Below, piece after piece: positions 33,866 to 43,519 of a stretch of 64,000 bases of DNA. Numbering within the stretch: the first letter of the stretch is position 1; each line of letters starts with the position of its first letter. Below the pieces are notes generated by a model, which did no database searches, was not told the origin of the DNA, and saw only the letters and a program-made list of their open reading frames with translations. This DNA comes from Clostridia bacterium (GTDB lineage: Bacteria; Bacillota; Clostridia; Oscillospirales; Acutalibacteraceae): NCBI GenBank assembly GCA_017434985.1, contig JAFSFY010000008.1, forward strand, positions 48,237-112,236. Reading direction: 5' to 3'. The position numbers were made by a program, and so were the translations under genes.

Positions 33866-36271
33866 ATGACCTTTCGCGACTTTTTACAATCCCATATCGT
33901 GCGGTTGGACGGCGGTATGGGTACACTGCTTCAACAACGCGATCTGCAACCGGGTGAACACCCCGAGCGATGGAACGTGACCCATCCCGACGTGATCGTG
34001 GATATTCACAAAGCGTATTACGATGCGGGCAGTCACGTGGTGTGCACCAACACGTTTGGCGCCAATCTGCTCAAATTTGACGAAGAGGAATTGGAACGCC
34101 TTGTCAAAGCCGCCGTGAATAACGCGAGTACGGCCCGCGCGCAGAGCACCGCGCCGCAGAAAAAGTTTATCGCCCTCGACATCGGTCCGTCGGGCAAGTT
34201 GCTCAAACCGCTCGGCGACCTTGATTTTGAAGAGGCGGTACGCGTGTTTGCCCACACGGTGCGGCTTGGCGTGAAGTACGGTGCCGACCTCATCCTCATC
34301 GAAACGATGAACGACTCTTATGAGACCAAAGCCGCCCTGCTGGCCGCCAAAGAAAACAGCGACCTGCCCGTGCTGGTCTCCAACGCGTACGGCGAGGACG
34401 GCACCCTGATGACGGGTGCCACCCCCGAAGCCATGGTGGCGCTCATCGAGGGTATGGGGGCGGACGCGCTCGGTGCCAACTGTTCGCTCGGCCCGCGGGG
34501 GTTGCGCGGCGTGGCGGAGCAACTCGTAAAATACGCCTCGGTCCCCGTTGTTTTGAAACCCAACGCGGGGTTGCCCCGCGCGGTGGACGGGAATACGGTG
34601 TTTGACGTGACCGCCGAAGAGTTTGCCGCCGAAGTGGCCGACCTTGTTAAGCAGGGCGTGCGCGTGGTGGGCGGTTGTTGCGGGACTACCCCCGACTACA
34701 TCCGCGCGTTGACCGACGCGGTGGAGCCTCTGTCCCCCGTACCGCTTACCGAAAAATGCCGCACGGTGGTGTCGTCGTACACCCACGCGGTGACGTTTGG
34801 GGAACAACCACTACTCATTGGCGAACGCATCAACCCCACCGGCAAAAAACGGTTTAAACAAGCGTTGCTGGAAAACGATATCACCTACTTGTTGTCCGAG
34901 GGTGTGAAGCAACAAGAACACGGCGTACATCTGCTGGACGTAAACGTGGGATTGCCGGATATCGACGAGCCCGCCATGCTGAAAACGGCGGTATGCGAAT
35001 TGCAAGCCGTGCTGGATCTGCCGTTGCAAATTGATACCGCAAACATCGCCGCGATGGAAGCGGCGCTCCGCCGTTACAACGGCAAAGCGCTCATAAACTC
35101 CGTGAACGGCAAAGCCGACAGTATGGCCGCCGTGTTTCCGCTGGTGAAAAAATACGGCGGCGTGGTGGTGGCACTCACACTGGACGAAAACGGCATCCCC
35201 GCCACCGCCGAGGGGCGGGTGGCGATTGCCAAAAACATCATCGACACCGCCGCCACCTACGGCATCGGCAAACACGAGTTGGTGTTTGACACCTTGGCCA
35301 TGACCGTCAGCGCCGACAACACCGCCGCGACCGTGACCCTTTCGGCGCTGAAAACCATCCGCGAGACACTTGGTTGCCACACGTCGCTCGGGGTGTCCAA
35401 CGTGTCGTTCGGATTGCCGAACCGCGATGCGGTAAATGGCGTGTTCTTCGCGATGGCGTTGCAAAACGGTCTCTCCGCCGCCATTATGAACCCCTATTCG
35501 GCGGATATGCGCAAAACCTACTACGCGTATCGTGCGCTTGGCGGTTTGGACGAAAATTGCGCCGACTATCTGAACGCGGCCGCCACCTTTGCGACCGCCA
35601 CCGCCGTCGCGACACCGACCGAGACGCAAACGCTCGACGGGACGTCCCCCCTGCAACACGCCATCGTGAAAGGGTTTGCGACCGAAGCCGCCGCCCTTAC
35701 CCGCCGTATGCTGACCGATATGCCACCGCTCACCATTGTGAACGACGAGATCATCCCCGCTCTCAACACGGTGGGGTGCGGATTTGAAAACAAAACGGTG
35801 TATCTGCCGCAACTGCTGATGAGTGCCGAGGCGGCCAAACACGCGTTTGAAGAGATCAAAGCCGTGATGGCGAGTGACACTGCCGCCAAAAAAGGCCCGT
35901 TCGTGCTCGCGACCGTGCACGGCGATATTCACGATATCGGCAAAAACATCGTGAAACTGCTGCTGGAAAACTACGGGTTTGCGGTGATCGACCTCGGCAA
36001 AGACGTGCCGCCGCAAACGGTGGTGGATACCATCGTTGAACATCACGCGCCGCTTTGCGGACTCAGCGCGTTGATGACCACCACCGTCCCCGCGATGGAA
36101 GAAACGGTGCGGCTCATCAAAGAACACGCCCCGTGGTGCCAAACCATCGTCGGCGGTGCGGTGCTCACCAAAGACTACGCCGACAAGATCGGCGCCGACC
36201 ACTACGGCAAGGACGCGATGGAATGCGTACGGTATGCCGAATCGGTATGGGCAAATGCCGCAAACCGATAA
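33866..36271 (+). CDS. metH: Cobalamin-dependent methionine synthase (no activation domain)
   Basis: 801 residues. Homocysteine-binding domain with zinc Cys pair in VVGGCCGTTPDYI (~270), pterin-binding domain (LLIGERINPTGKK, LDVNVGLPD), the cap/Cys module, and the B12 domain with VHGDIHDIGKNIVKLLLENY, whose His is the lower cobalt ligand. The usual ~1200-residue enzyme ends with an activation domain; here that part is encoded by the preceding gene. RBS AAAGAGG. No clear terminator follows. Confidence 0.95.
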   Translation: MTFRDFLQSHIVRLDGGMGTLLQQRDLQPGEHPERWNVTHPDVIVDIHKAYYDAGSHVVCTNTFGANLLKFDEEELERLVKAAVNNASTARAQSTAPQKKFIALDIGPSGKLLKPLGDLDFEEAVRVFAHTVRLGVKYGADLILIETMNDSYETKAALLAAKENSDLPVLVSNAYGEDGTLMTGATPEAMVALIEGMGADALGANCSLGPRGLRGVAEQLVKYASVPVVLKPNAGLPRAVDGNTVFDVTAEEFAAEVADLVKQGVRVVGGCCGTTPDYIRALTDAVEPLSPVPLTEKCRTVVSSYTHAVTFGEQPLLIGERINPTGKKRFKQALLENDITYLLSEGVKQQEHGVHLLDVNVGLPDIDEPAMLKTAVCELQAVLDLPLQIDTANIAAMEAALRRYNGKALINSVNGKADSMAAVFPLVKKYGGVVVALTLDENGIPATAEGRVAIAKNIIDTAATYGIGKHELVFDTLAMTVSADNTAATVTLSALKTIRETLGCHTSLGVSNVSFGLPNRDAVNGVFFAMALQNGLSAAIMNPYSADMRKTYYAYRALGGLDENCADYLNAAATFATATAVATPTETQTLDGTSPLQHAIVKGFATEAAALTRRMLTDMPPLTIVNDEIIPALNTVGCGFENKTVYLPQLLMSAEAAKHAFEEIKAVMASDTAAKKGPFVLATVHGDIHDIGKNIVKLLLENYGFAVIDLGKDVPPQTVVDTIVEHHAPLCGLSALMTTTVPAMEETVRLIKEHAPWCQTIVGGAVLTKDYADKIGADHYGKDAMECVRYAESVWANAANR

Positions 36272-36298
36272 TCGCTACCTTCATCATAATTCCTCCTT
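36262..36298 (-). pseudogene. Possible remnant of a divergent gene start (Gfo/Idh-like)
   Basis: On the minus strand a perfect AAGGAGGAATT is followed by ATGATG and codons for MMKVAIIG, the typical start of a Gfo/Idh-type dehydrogenase. The frame then runs into the metH 3' end in antisense and loses any family likeness. It is divergent from the AraC gene, a common place for a sugar-metabolism gene. Short, so it could be chance. Confidence 0.3.
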
Positions 36299-36354
36299 AA
36301 TTTATGGTAATTGATTCCTTTTTTAAAAAATACTAATTTTTTGTGGCATTTGTC

Positions 36355-36384
36355 TTGCATTCTCTCCGAAAAATACTGTATAAT
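36355..36384 (+). promoter_or_regulatory. AraC regulator promoter
   Basis: TTGCAT (36355-36360), 18-base spacer, TATAAT (36379-36384). The flanks resemble the sequence around 38210-38275. Confidence 0.6.
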
Positions 36385-36404
36385 CGTCAAAGAGGGGTGA
36401 TTGC

Positions 36405-37223
36405 ATGTTTCGTGACGTTAGATTTGAGGACACGCTTCCCGCCGAAGAGGCAACGTATTTTTATGCCCAACATTTTGTGTTGCCGATGTTATACACTGCC
36501 GAACTGGCCGGCCCTCACAGTCATCCTCAATTTGAACTGTATTTGGAATTAACGGGCGGAACCTCCTTTTTTTACCAAAACCGTCTCTACCGGCTTTCTC
36601 GCGGTGATCTGTTGTTTCTTCCCAAAAACGAGATCCATCAATGCGTCACCTACGAAACCGCCCCGAGCGAATACATCAGCATACTCTTTGACGAAAATAT
36701 GCTGGGAAAAGAGTTTGAGTTTTACTTTTCCGACCCGAAGCGCCGTTACTATTCCCCCTCCAAGACAGACCGCGAGGAAATCATCAACGTCTGTTTTTCC
36801 TTGACACAAAAACATCTGCCGAATGTGGAACGGCGCTATCTGTTTTTGCACCTGCTTCATCTGTTGAAGCGCGCTGAACGCGAACTTGTCGATCCCACCA
36901 AAAACCCGCCGAAAAATATCGCCCCTATGCTCTTGTACATCGAAAAGCATTTGCACGAACCGTTCACGGTTTCCGAAATGGCCAAAGCGTTATACATCAG
37001 TCAAAGCAGCCTCGCGCGTCAGTTTAAAGATTTCTTTCATATCACGCCGCTGGCCTACGTCAACAAACGAAAAATGCAAGTGGCTGCCAATTTGTTGCTG
37101 GACGGCGCCTCGGTGGCCGACGTCGCGTTAGCGGTTGGGTTTAACAACGTGTCGCATTTCATTCTCCTGTTCGAGCGTCACTACGGTGTTACCCCGCACC
37201 GTTACAAAATCCGTACAAAATAA
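36405..37223 (+). CDS. AraC-family transcriptional regulator
   Basis: 272 residues. N-terminal cupin-like sensor (HSHPQFELYLELTGG, RGDLLFLPKNEIHQC) and C-terminal double HTH (FTVSEMAKALYISQSSLARQ, VADVALAVGFNNVSHFILLF, GVTPHRYK). It probably senses a sugar or sugar derivative. AGAGGGG precedes ATG 36405. The convergent amidohydrolase is its nearest complete neighbour. The gene that would normally diverge from it appears to be reduced to a fragment. Confidence 0.88.
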   Translation: MFRDVRFEDTLPAEEATYFYAQHFVLPMLYTAELAGPHSHPQFELYLELTGGTSFFYQNRLYRLSRGDLLFLPKNEIHQCVTYETAPSEYISILFDENMLGKEFEFYFSDPKRRYYSPSKTDREEIINVCFSLTQKHLPNVERRYLFLHLLHLLKRAERELVDPTKNPPKNIAPMLLYIEKHLHEPFTVSEMAKALYISQSSLARQFKDFFHITPLAYVNKRKMQVAANLLLDGASVADVALAVGFNNVSHFILLFERHYGVTPHRYKIRTK

Positions 37224-37227
37224 AAAA

Positions 37228-37266
37228 GTCGACCGTTGCGAAACGTTTCGCAACGGTCGTTTTCTA
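37228..37266. terminator. Bidirectional terminator
   Basis: GACCGTTGCGAAA / TTTCGCAACGGTC around a CG centre, followed by TTTT, between the AraC and amidohydrolase genes. Confidence 0.85.
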
Positions 37267-37273
37267 TTCTTAC

Positions 37274-38167
37274 TTACAATCCCAACAATTTTGCCGCGTT
37301 GTCGTAGGCAACCTTGCGGAAGGTGGTTTCGCTGATCTTGCCCGATTCGCGCCAATGGATAAGAAGTTTATCCAAATCGACCGGCATATCGGGAGCGGTC
37401 ATATCCGTACCGAAATACAAGCGGTCTTCAAACTCGCTGAGGAAACGCGGACCGTACTCGGGATCACGCGCCATGGCATTGTAGGCGGTGCAGTCGGACA
37501 GGTCACCGTGCAGGTTGGGGTAGCGACGCAACAATGTGGGCACGGTACCCTCTTCTTCGATCGGGCCGCGCGGCAAAATCAAATGTTGCATTCCCCACAG
37601 GTCCATCGGGACGGTGCGTTCGCCGGGGGTGCGCAGTTTGCCGATCTCGCTCCAAAACACGGGGCCGTGCCCAAAGATCTTGAGATCGGGATACATCAAG
37701 AGCAGATGTTCCAGCGCGGGCAAACCGGGATCGTCGTACAACCCAAAATCGTTGGACATTTGGGTCGACCCGTCATACACCACCGGCAACCCGACTTTGT
37801 TAGCGCAACGGAACAAATTTTGCACCTTGGGATCGTCGAGACGCATATTGGGCATCACTTCACCGATGCCTTTGCAGCCGAGGCTTTTATAGTGTTCAAA
37901 CACTTCGTCGAGCGGCGCAAAAGGAGAGTTCCACAACGTGCGCGGATCAACGTTACAATACGGTACGAAGCGATCGGGATGTGCATCACACACTTCCAAA
38001 ATATCCTCGTTGGTTTGGGGAAAATAGATTTCGGGACTGACGATGGGCAACAGTACCGCCACGTCCACCTTCATCTCATCATAGCGTTTGAGGAGTTCTT
38101 CAGGCGTACAAAACGGAACGCCCAGCGGTTTGTAACGATAGACGTGAGTGTGAATATCAATAAACAT
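37274..38167 (-). CDS. Amidohydrolase-2 family protein
   Basis: 297 residues. A metal-dependent TIM barrel: DIHTH (His6, His8), MRLDDPKVQNLFRCA, FGHGP and FGTDMTAPDMP for the remaining ligands. Related to Amidohydro_2 decarboxylases and hydrolases. The substrate is unknown; next to an AraC regulator, sugar-derived lactones or acids are plausible. Start ATG 38167 is preceded by GTAGG only, a weak RBS. The upstream region contains an orphan promoter on the other strand. Confidence 0.8.
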   Translation of the reverse strand: MFIDIHTHVYRYKPLGVPFCTPEELLKRYDEMKVDVAVLLPIVSPEIYFPQTNEDILEVCDAHPDRFVPYCNVDPRTLWNSPFAPLDEVFEHYKSLGCKGIGEVMPNMRLDDPKVQNLFRCANKVGLPVVYDGSTQMSNDFGLYDDPGLPALEHLLLMYPDLKIFGHGPVFWSEIGKLRTPGERTVPMDLWGMQHLILPRGPIEEEGTVPTLLRRYPNLHGDLSDCTAYNAMARDPEYGPRFLSEFEDRLYFGTDMTAPDMPVDLDKLLIHWRESGKISETTFRKVAYDNAAKLLGL

Positions 38168-38204
38168 GGTAACAACCTACTTTCAATCTAAGATGGAGGT
38201 TCTG

Positions 38205-38275
38205 TTTACAGAATATCAGGTTTTTTTCGCGTTGTCTCTCTCATTTTCCTCAAAAAATACGGTATAATCGCCAAC
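38205..38275 (+). promoter_or_regulatory. Orphan copy of an AraC-type promoter region
   Basis: A T-run, TTGTCT, CATTTTCCT and AAAAAATACGGTATAATCGCCAA align well with the upstream region of the AraC gene at 36330-36390. No gene follows on the plus strand; the argF terminator begins 26 bases later. It may be the leftover start region of a second AraC-type gene. Confidence 0.4.
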
Positions 38276-38300
38276 CTCGCCCGTCGGTGAACATAGCAAG

Positions 38301-38336
38301 AACACCCCCGTGAGGCACCGCTCACGGAGGTGTTAC
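38301..38336 (-). terminator. Terminator of the arginine operon
   Basis: AACACCTCCGTGAG / CTCACGGGGGTGTT hairpin read on the minus strand directly after the argF stop. The T-run is weak (TTCTTGCT). Confidence 0.65.
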
Positions 38337-38339
38337 TGT

Positions 38340-39323
38340 TTACGAAAGCGTGGCGGCGATGACCGCTTTGATGGTATGCATACGGTTTTCGGCTTCGTCA
38401 AACACGATGGAACGGTCGCTTTCGAACACCTCGTCGGTGACCTCCATACAAGTGATGCCGAATTTTTCGTAAATGCTTTTGCCGATGCCGGTGTTCAGGT
38501 CGTGGAACGCGGGCAAGCAGTGCATAAAACGGCATTGCGGGCCGGCGATGTTCATCAGTTCGCTCGTCACGCGGTAGGGGGTGAGTTGCGTAATACGCTC
38601 TTCCCACACGCTGTCGGGCTCGCCCATCGACACCCACACGTCGGTGTAGATAACGTCGGCACCCTTGACGTCGGCCGTATCTTCGGTAAAGGTGAGGGTG
38701 GCACCCGTTTCTTTGGCCACCGCTTCGCACTGTTCAATCAGTGCTTTGTCAGGGAAATACGCTTTGGGCGCGCACGCCACAAAGTGCATCCCCATTTTGG
38801 CACAACCCACCATCAACGAGTTGCCCATATTGTAACGGGCATCTCCCATATACACCAGTTTTTTCCCCTTAAGATCACCGCAGTGTTCGCGAATGGTGAG
38901 AAAATCCGCCAAAATTTGGGTGGGATGAAATTCGTTGGTCAGACCGTTATACACCGGCACACCCGCGTATTTGGCAAGGTCTTCCACGATCTCTTGACCG
39001 AAACCCCGATACTCAATGGCATCGTACATACGACCGAGCACCCGCGCCGTGTCGGCGATGCTTTCCTTTTTGCCGATCTGCGAACCCGACGGGTCGAGAT
39101 AGGTGGGGTGCATACCGAGGTCAGCGGCCGCCACCTCAAACGCACAGCGGGTGCGCGTACTGGTTTTTTCAAAAATGAGGGCGATGCTTTTCCCCTCGCA
39201 CAAACGGTGCGGGACACCTGCTTTTTTCTTTGCCTTTAACTCGGCTGCCAAATCAATAAGACCCGCAATCTCATCAGGGGTCAAGTCGAGCAGCTTGAGA
39301 AAACTTTTGCCTTTTAAGTTCAT
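38340..39323 (-). CDS. argF: Ornithine carbamoyltransferase
   Basis: 327 residues. Carbamoyl-phosphate motif [18 protein letters not shown], ornithine loop [10 protein letters not shown]. It converts ornithine and carbamoyl phosphate to citrulline. The start is one base after the argD stop (TGA T ATG), with GGGAGAG as RBS in argD. It is the last gene of the arginine operon. Confidence 0.95.
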   Translation of the reverse strand: MNLKGKSFLKLLDLTPDEIAGLIDLAAELKAKKKAGVPHRLCEGKSIALIFEKTSTRTRCAFEVAAADLGMHPTYLDPSGSQIGKKESIADTARVLGRMYDAIEYRGFGQEIVEDLAKYAGVPVYNGLTNEFHPTQILADFLTIREHCGDLKGKKLVYMGDARYNMGNSLMVGCAKMGMHFVACAPKAYFPDKALIEQCEAVAKETGATLTFTEDTADVKGADVIYTDVWVSMGEPDSVWEERITQLTPYRVTSELMNIAGPQCRFMHCLPAFHDLNTGIGKSIYEKFGITCMEVTDEVFESDRSIVFDEAENRMHTIKAVIAATLS

Positions 39324-39324
39324 A

Positions 39325-40494
39325 TCAGTCTCTCCCACACACAGTTTTGATGACGTCAATGGCTTCGGCAAGCACGTCGGTCGGGATATTGAGGGCGGGC
39401 AACAGACGCACCTTGGTTTTGGCGGTGAGGCACAACACACCGCGTTCGCGGCATTCGTTCACCACGTCGGCGGCGGGACGCTCGGTTTCAATACCAATCA
39501 TCAACCCTTTACCCGAAACACTCTTGACGCCTTTGGCGCCTTGCAGTGCGCCAAACACGAACTTGCTTTTGTTGCGCACGTCCGCCAAAAAGTCGTCGGT
39601 CAACCGCGACAACACTTCGCACGCGCCCGCACAGGCCACCGGATTGCCGCCAAAGGTGGAACCGTGGTCGCTTGCACCCAGTGTTTTGGCGGTTTTTTCG
39701 CCAAACAAGGTCGCCCCGATGGGTAAGCCGCCGCCAAGGCCTTTGGCGGTGGAGACGATGTCGGGTTGGATGCCATACTGCTCGTACGCATACAGCGTAC
39801 CCGTACGGCCGTTGCCCGTTTGCACTTCATCCACAATGAGCAACGTGTCGGTTTGGTGGCAATAGTCTGCCACCGCCGTCACAAACTCATTCGTCAGCGG
39901 CAACACACCGCCTTCGCCCTGCACGCATTCGATCATCACGGCGGCGGCGTTATGCTGTTCGCACAGCGCTTTCACCGACTCAAAATCGTTGGCCACGGCG
40001 TACGCAAACCCCTCGGTGAGGGGCAAGAACTTTTCGTGGAACACGTCTTGTCCCGTGGCCGCCAAGGTGGTCACGGTGCGGCCGTGGAAACTGTTTTGCA
40101 AGGTCACCACGGTGTAACGGTCGGCGCCGTGGTTGTCGGCGGCGTATTTGCGCGCCGTTTTGATGGCACACTCGTTGGCTTCCGCCCCCGAGTTGCTGAA
40201 AAACACGTTCTTCATCCCCGTGCGCTCGCACAGCATCTTCGCCAAGCGGATACACGGTTCGGTATAATACAGGTTGGACATATGCTGCACACGGCCGAGT
40301 TGCGCGGTCACCGCCGCGACCCAACCGTCGTCCGCGATGCCGAGCGCGGTCACGCCGATGCCCGAGCCCATATCGATATAGCGTTTGCCGTCGGTACCCC
40401 ACACTTCACTGCCTTTTCCGTTCATAATCTCCACGGGAAAACGGCGGTAGGTACCCGCAATATACGTACTGTCTAAGGTTTGCCACTCACTCAT
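39325..40494 (-). CDS. argD: Acetylornithine aminotransferase
   Basis: 389 residues. Class-III PLP aminotransferase: [55 protein letters not shown] and [14 protein letters not shown] with the PLP lysine. It makes N-acetylornithine. ATG 40494 overlaps argB by eight bases; GTG 40503 is an alternative nine bases upstream. Confidence 0.95.
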   Translation of the reverse strand: MSEWQTLDSTYIAGTYRRFPVEIMNGKGSEVWGTDGKRYIDMGSGIGVTALGIADDGWVAAVTAQLGRVQHMSNLYYTEPCIRLAKMLCERTGMKNVFFSNSGAEANECAIKTARKYAADNHGADRYTVVTLQNSFHGRTVTTLAATGQDVFHEKFLPLTEGFAYAVANDFESVKALCEQHNAAAVMIECVQGEGGVLPLTNEFVTAVADYCHQTDTLLIVDEVQTGNGRTGTLYAYEQYGIQPDIVSTAKGLGGGLPIGATLFGEKTAKTLGASDHGSTFGGNPVACAGACEVLSRLTDDFLADVRNKSKFVFGALQGAKGVKSVSGKGLMIGIETERPAADVVNECRERGVLCLTAKTKVRLLPALNIPTDVLAEAIDVIKTVCGRD

Positions 40495-41359
40495 GATTGT
40501 CACCCACTACCATCGTACCGGCGCCTTCGTCGGTCAACAATTCCATCAAAATGGAGTGCGGAATCCGCCCGTCCATAATGATAACGTTTTTCACGCCTTC
40601 GCGCAACGCTTCAATGCAACAATCCACTTTCGGGATCATACCGCCCGAAATCACGCCTTCTTCTTTGAGCGCCTCGGCACCCGACACGGTAATTTCGGGA
40701 ATGAGGGTTTCGGGATCGTCCTTGTCGCGCAAAATGCCCGCAATGTCGGTCATCATAATCAGACGTTCGGCACCCAGCGCACCCGCGATGTAGGCGGCGG
40801 CGGTGTCGCCGTTGATGTTGTAGGTGTTGCCCTCATGGTCGCTTGCCACGGTGGAAATGACGGGAATATAATTCTTCTCCAGCAGGTCGGTGATCGGTTT
40901 GGTGCGCACTTTGGTGATGCGACCGACGTAGCCGAGGCGTTCGTCTTTTACCGTCGCCTCGATGATGCCGCCATCCATCCCCGACAGACCCACCGCGTGA
41001 CCGCCTTTCTTTTGCAGAAGCGTCACCAGCGATTTGTTCACCTTGCCCGCGAGTACCATCTGCACGATGTCCACCGTTTCTTTGTCGGTGACACGCAGAC
41101 CGTCCACAAATTCGGGCTTTTTGCCGAGTTTGTCCATCAATTCGTTAATTTCGGGGCCGCCGCCGTGGATGAGCACCACTTTGACGCCGATGAGCCACAA
41201 CAACACGATGTCTTCCATCACTTGTTGTTTGAGTTGCTCGTTGACCATCGCGTTGCCTCCGTATTTCACCACGACCACCTTGCCGGTGTACCGTTTGATG
41301 TACGGAAGCGCTTGGGTCAACACCTGTGCGCGTTGCGCGTTGGAAAAGGTTGCATCCAT
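40487..41359 (-). CDS. argB: Acetylglutamate kinase
   Basis: 290 residues. VVVKYGGNAM, VVLIHGGGPEINELM, GLRVTDKETVDIVQMVLAGKVNK and NINGDTAAAYIAGAL. It phosphorylates N-acetylglutamate. The N-terminal extension (residues 1-25) occurs in hexameric, arginine-inhibited forms, so feedback control is possible. ATG 41359 follows GAGGTGAG. Confidence 0.95.
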   Translation of the reverse strand: MDATFSNAQRAQVLTQALPYIKRYTGKVVVVKYGGNAMVNEQLKQQVMEDIVLLWLIGVKVVLIHGGGPEINELMDKLGKKPEFVDGLRVTDKETVDIVQMVLAGKVNKSLVTLLQKKGGHAVGLSGMDGGIIEATVKDERLGYVGRITKVRTKPITDLLEKNYIPVISTVASDHEGNTYNINGDTAAAYIAGALGAERLIMMTDIAGILRDKDDPETLIPEITVSGAEALKEEGVISGGMIPKVDCCIEALREGVKNVIIMDGRIPHSILMELLTDEGAGTMVVGDNHE

Positions 41360-41369
41360 CTTACTCACC

Positions 41370-42584
41370 TCATGTGCGATAATCGCCGTTGATACGGACA
41401 TAGTCATACGTCAGGTCGCAACCCCACGCCTTGGCGGCACCGTCGCCATCCCCCACGCTGACCAGAATTTCAATTTCGTTTTGGAGCAAGATCTCCTTGG
41501 CTACCTCCTCGGAGAACGGCACGCCCGCGCCGTTTTGGCACACGGTGATGGTGCCTTTGCTGCTTTTGAACGCGACGTCCACTTTACTGACATCCACGTC
41601 GGCACCGCTGTAGCCGATGGCGCACAACACGCGACCCCAGTTGGCATCCGCGCCGAACATCGCGGCTTTGAGCAGACTGGAGCACACCACGCTTTTCGCC
41701 ACCGTTTTGGCGGTCGCTTCGTCTTTGGCACCCGTGACGGCGCATTCGAGCAGTTTCGTGGCACCTTCGCCGTCCGCCGCGATCATACGGCACAGTTGCA
41801 CCGTGATGGTGTTGAGCGCGGTCATAAACACGGCAAAATCGTCGTTATCGGTATCGATCACGGGGTTGCCCGCCAAACCGTTGGCCAACACCGTCACCAT
41901 ATCGTTGGTGGAGGTGTCCCCGTCGATGCTGAGCATATTGAAGGTGGAGGCAATGTCGGTAGACAGTGCCTTTTTCAGCATTTCAGGCGCGATTGCCGCG
42001 TCGGTGGTGATGAACACGAGCATGGTCGCCATATTGGGGTGGATCATCCCGCTACCTTTGGCGATGCCGCCGAGACGGCAGGTCTTGCCGCCGAGGGTGA
42101 ACTCCACCGCCACTTCCTTTTTGACGGTATCGGTGGTCATAATGCCTTCCGCCGCCAATTCACTGCCCTCATAAGACAGACCACTGACAAGCGCGGCCAT
42201 CCCGTCGGCAATGGGGGCGATGTCGAGCGGTTGCCCGATCACGCCCGTCGACGCCACCACCACGTCATCCGCCGCCAACCCGAGCCGGGCGGCGACCAGC
42301 GCGCTCATTTGCTCGGCAATCTCAATGCCGTTCGCGTTGCAGGTGTTAGCGTTGCCGCTGTTGCAGATCACCGCTTGCGCGATGCCGTTTTCGAGGTGTT
42401 GTTTGGTGACGGTAAGCGGCGCACCTTTCACCAGATTGGTGGTATACACCGCCGCTGCCGAAGCGGGCACGTCGCTCACAATGAGCGACAGATCACGTTT
42501 GGTGCGGTTTTTGCGGATGCCGCAATGCACGCCGCCCGCGCGAAAACCTTGTGCGGCACACACGCCGCCGGAAATCAGTTTCAT
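41370..42584 (-). CDS. argJ: Bifunctional ornithine acetyltransferase / N-acetylglutamate synthase
   Basis: 404 residues. The self-cleavage site lies in KGSGMIHPNMATMLVF, where the Thr of ATML becomes the N-terminal nucleophile. NSGNANTC is also typical. It transfers acetyl from acetylornithine to glutamate, so no argA or argE is needed; neither is present here. The gene is 11 bases from argC. Confidence 0.95.
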   Translation of the reverse strand: MKLISGGVCAAQGFRAGGVHCGIRKNRTKRDLSLIVSDVPASAAAVYTTNLVKGAPLTVTKQHLENGIAQAVICNSGNANTCNANGIEIAEQMSALVAARLGLAADDVVVASTGVIGQPLDIAPIADGMAALVSGLSYEGSELAAEGIMTTDTVKKEVAVEFTLGGKTCRLGGIAKGSGMIHPNMATMLVFITTDAAIAPEMLKKALSTDIASTFNMLSIDGDTSTNDMVTVLANGLAGNPVIDTDNDDFAVFMTALNTITVQLCRMIAADGEGATKLLECAVTGAKDEATAKTVAKSVVCSSLLKAAMFGADANWGRVLCAIGYSGADVDVSKVDVAFKSSKGTITVCQNGAGVPFSEEVAKEILLQNEIEILVSVGDGDGAAKAWGCDLTYDYVRINGDYRT

Positions 42585-42595
42585 ATATTTTCTCC

Positions 42596-43519
42596 TTATA
42601 CGTTAAGCCCCGTGCCTTCGTCGACACCAAGCAACAAATTCATATTTTGAATGGCGGCGCCCGAAGCGCCTTTGCCGAGGTTGTCAAAGCGGGCGGTGAG
42701 CACCACGCGCTCATCGTTCCCCGTGACGGTGAGTTGCATATCGTCCCGCCCCGCAAACGCTGCGGCGGATAAGAAGCCGCCCTCGTCGGCGGTTTCGACA
42801 AAGTGCACCAAGCCGTTTGTATAATACGTTTTGTAACAATCGACAACGTCGGCCTTGGTGCCGTTTACGTCGCCCATAAACAACGGGATCGACACTTCCA
42901 TACCGCAGTAGTACGGTGCCACGATGGGCATAAACACGGGGGCGTTGTCAATACCGCACACCGCTGCCATTTCTTTGAGGTGTTTGTGCTGCTGCGTAAG
43001 CCCGTACACGCGCGGCGCGTCCAACAACGGGTCGCGGTCGGGCGCTTCGTACTGCGCGATCATCTGTTTGCCGCCACCGGAATATCCCGTCAGCGACGTG
43101 CAGGTGAGTGCCGCGTCCTTATTCAACAATCCGCGTTCCACAAGCGGGGCGATGAGTGCCACAAATCCACTCGCGTGACAACCGGGGTTGGCAATGCGTT
43201 TCGCCGCTTTCACCGCGTCGCGCTTGCCGGTGAGTTCGGGGAACCCGTACACCCAATCGGGATTGACACGGTGGGCGGTGGAGGTGTCAATGATGGACAC
43301 TGCCGAACCTTCCGCCAACGCCACCGCTTCGATAGCGGCGGCATCCGGCAAACACAAAAACGCGATGTCGGCGGTGTGGAGCATTTCCTGCCGCGCGGCG
43401 GGGTCTTTGCGTTTTTCGTCCGACAACGTGAGCAGCGTGATGTCCTCCCGCGCGCCGAGCCGCTCGTATATCCGCAGGCCGGTGGTGCCGGCACTGCCGT
43501 CAATGAATACCTTGGTCAT
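42596..43519 (-). CDS. argC: N-acetyl-gamma-glutamyl-phosphate reductase (short type)
   Basis: 307 residues, the type-2 (short) ArgC form. FIDGSAGTTGLRI (NADP-binding), DTSTAHRVNPDWVYGFPEL, and IANPGCHASGF with the catalytic Cys. The start ATG overlaps the argH stop by one base (TGATG). It reduces N-acetylglutamyl phosphate to the semialdehyde. Confidence 0.94.
   Translation of the reverse strand: MTKVFIDGSAGTTGLRIYERLGAREDITLLTLSDEKRKDPAARQEMLHTADIAFLCLPDAAAIEAVALAEGSAVSIIDTSTAHRVNPDWVYGFPELTGKRDAVKAAKRIANPGCHASGFVALIAPLVERGLLNKDAALTCTSLTGYSGGGKQMIAQYEAPDRDPLLDAPRVYGLTQQHKHLKEMAAVCGIDNAPVFMPIVAPYYCGMEVSIPLFMGDVNGTKADVVDCYKTYYTNGLVHFVETADEGGFLSAAAFAGRDDMQLTVTGNDERVVLTARFDNLGKGASGAAIQNMNLLLGVDEGTGLNV

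Noticed and set aside
38263..38268. TATAAT as a working promoter for a plus-strand gene
   Set aside because: No open reading frame with RBS follows on the plus strand; kept only as an orphan promoter-like remnant.
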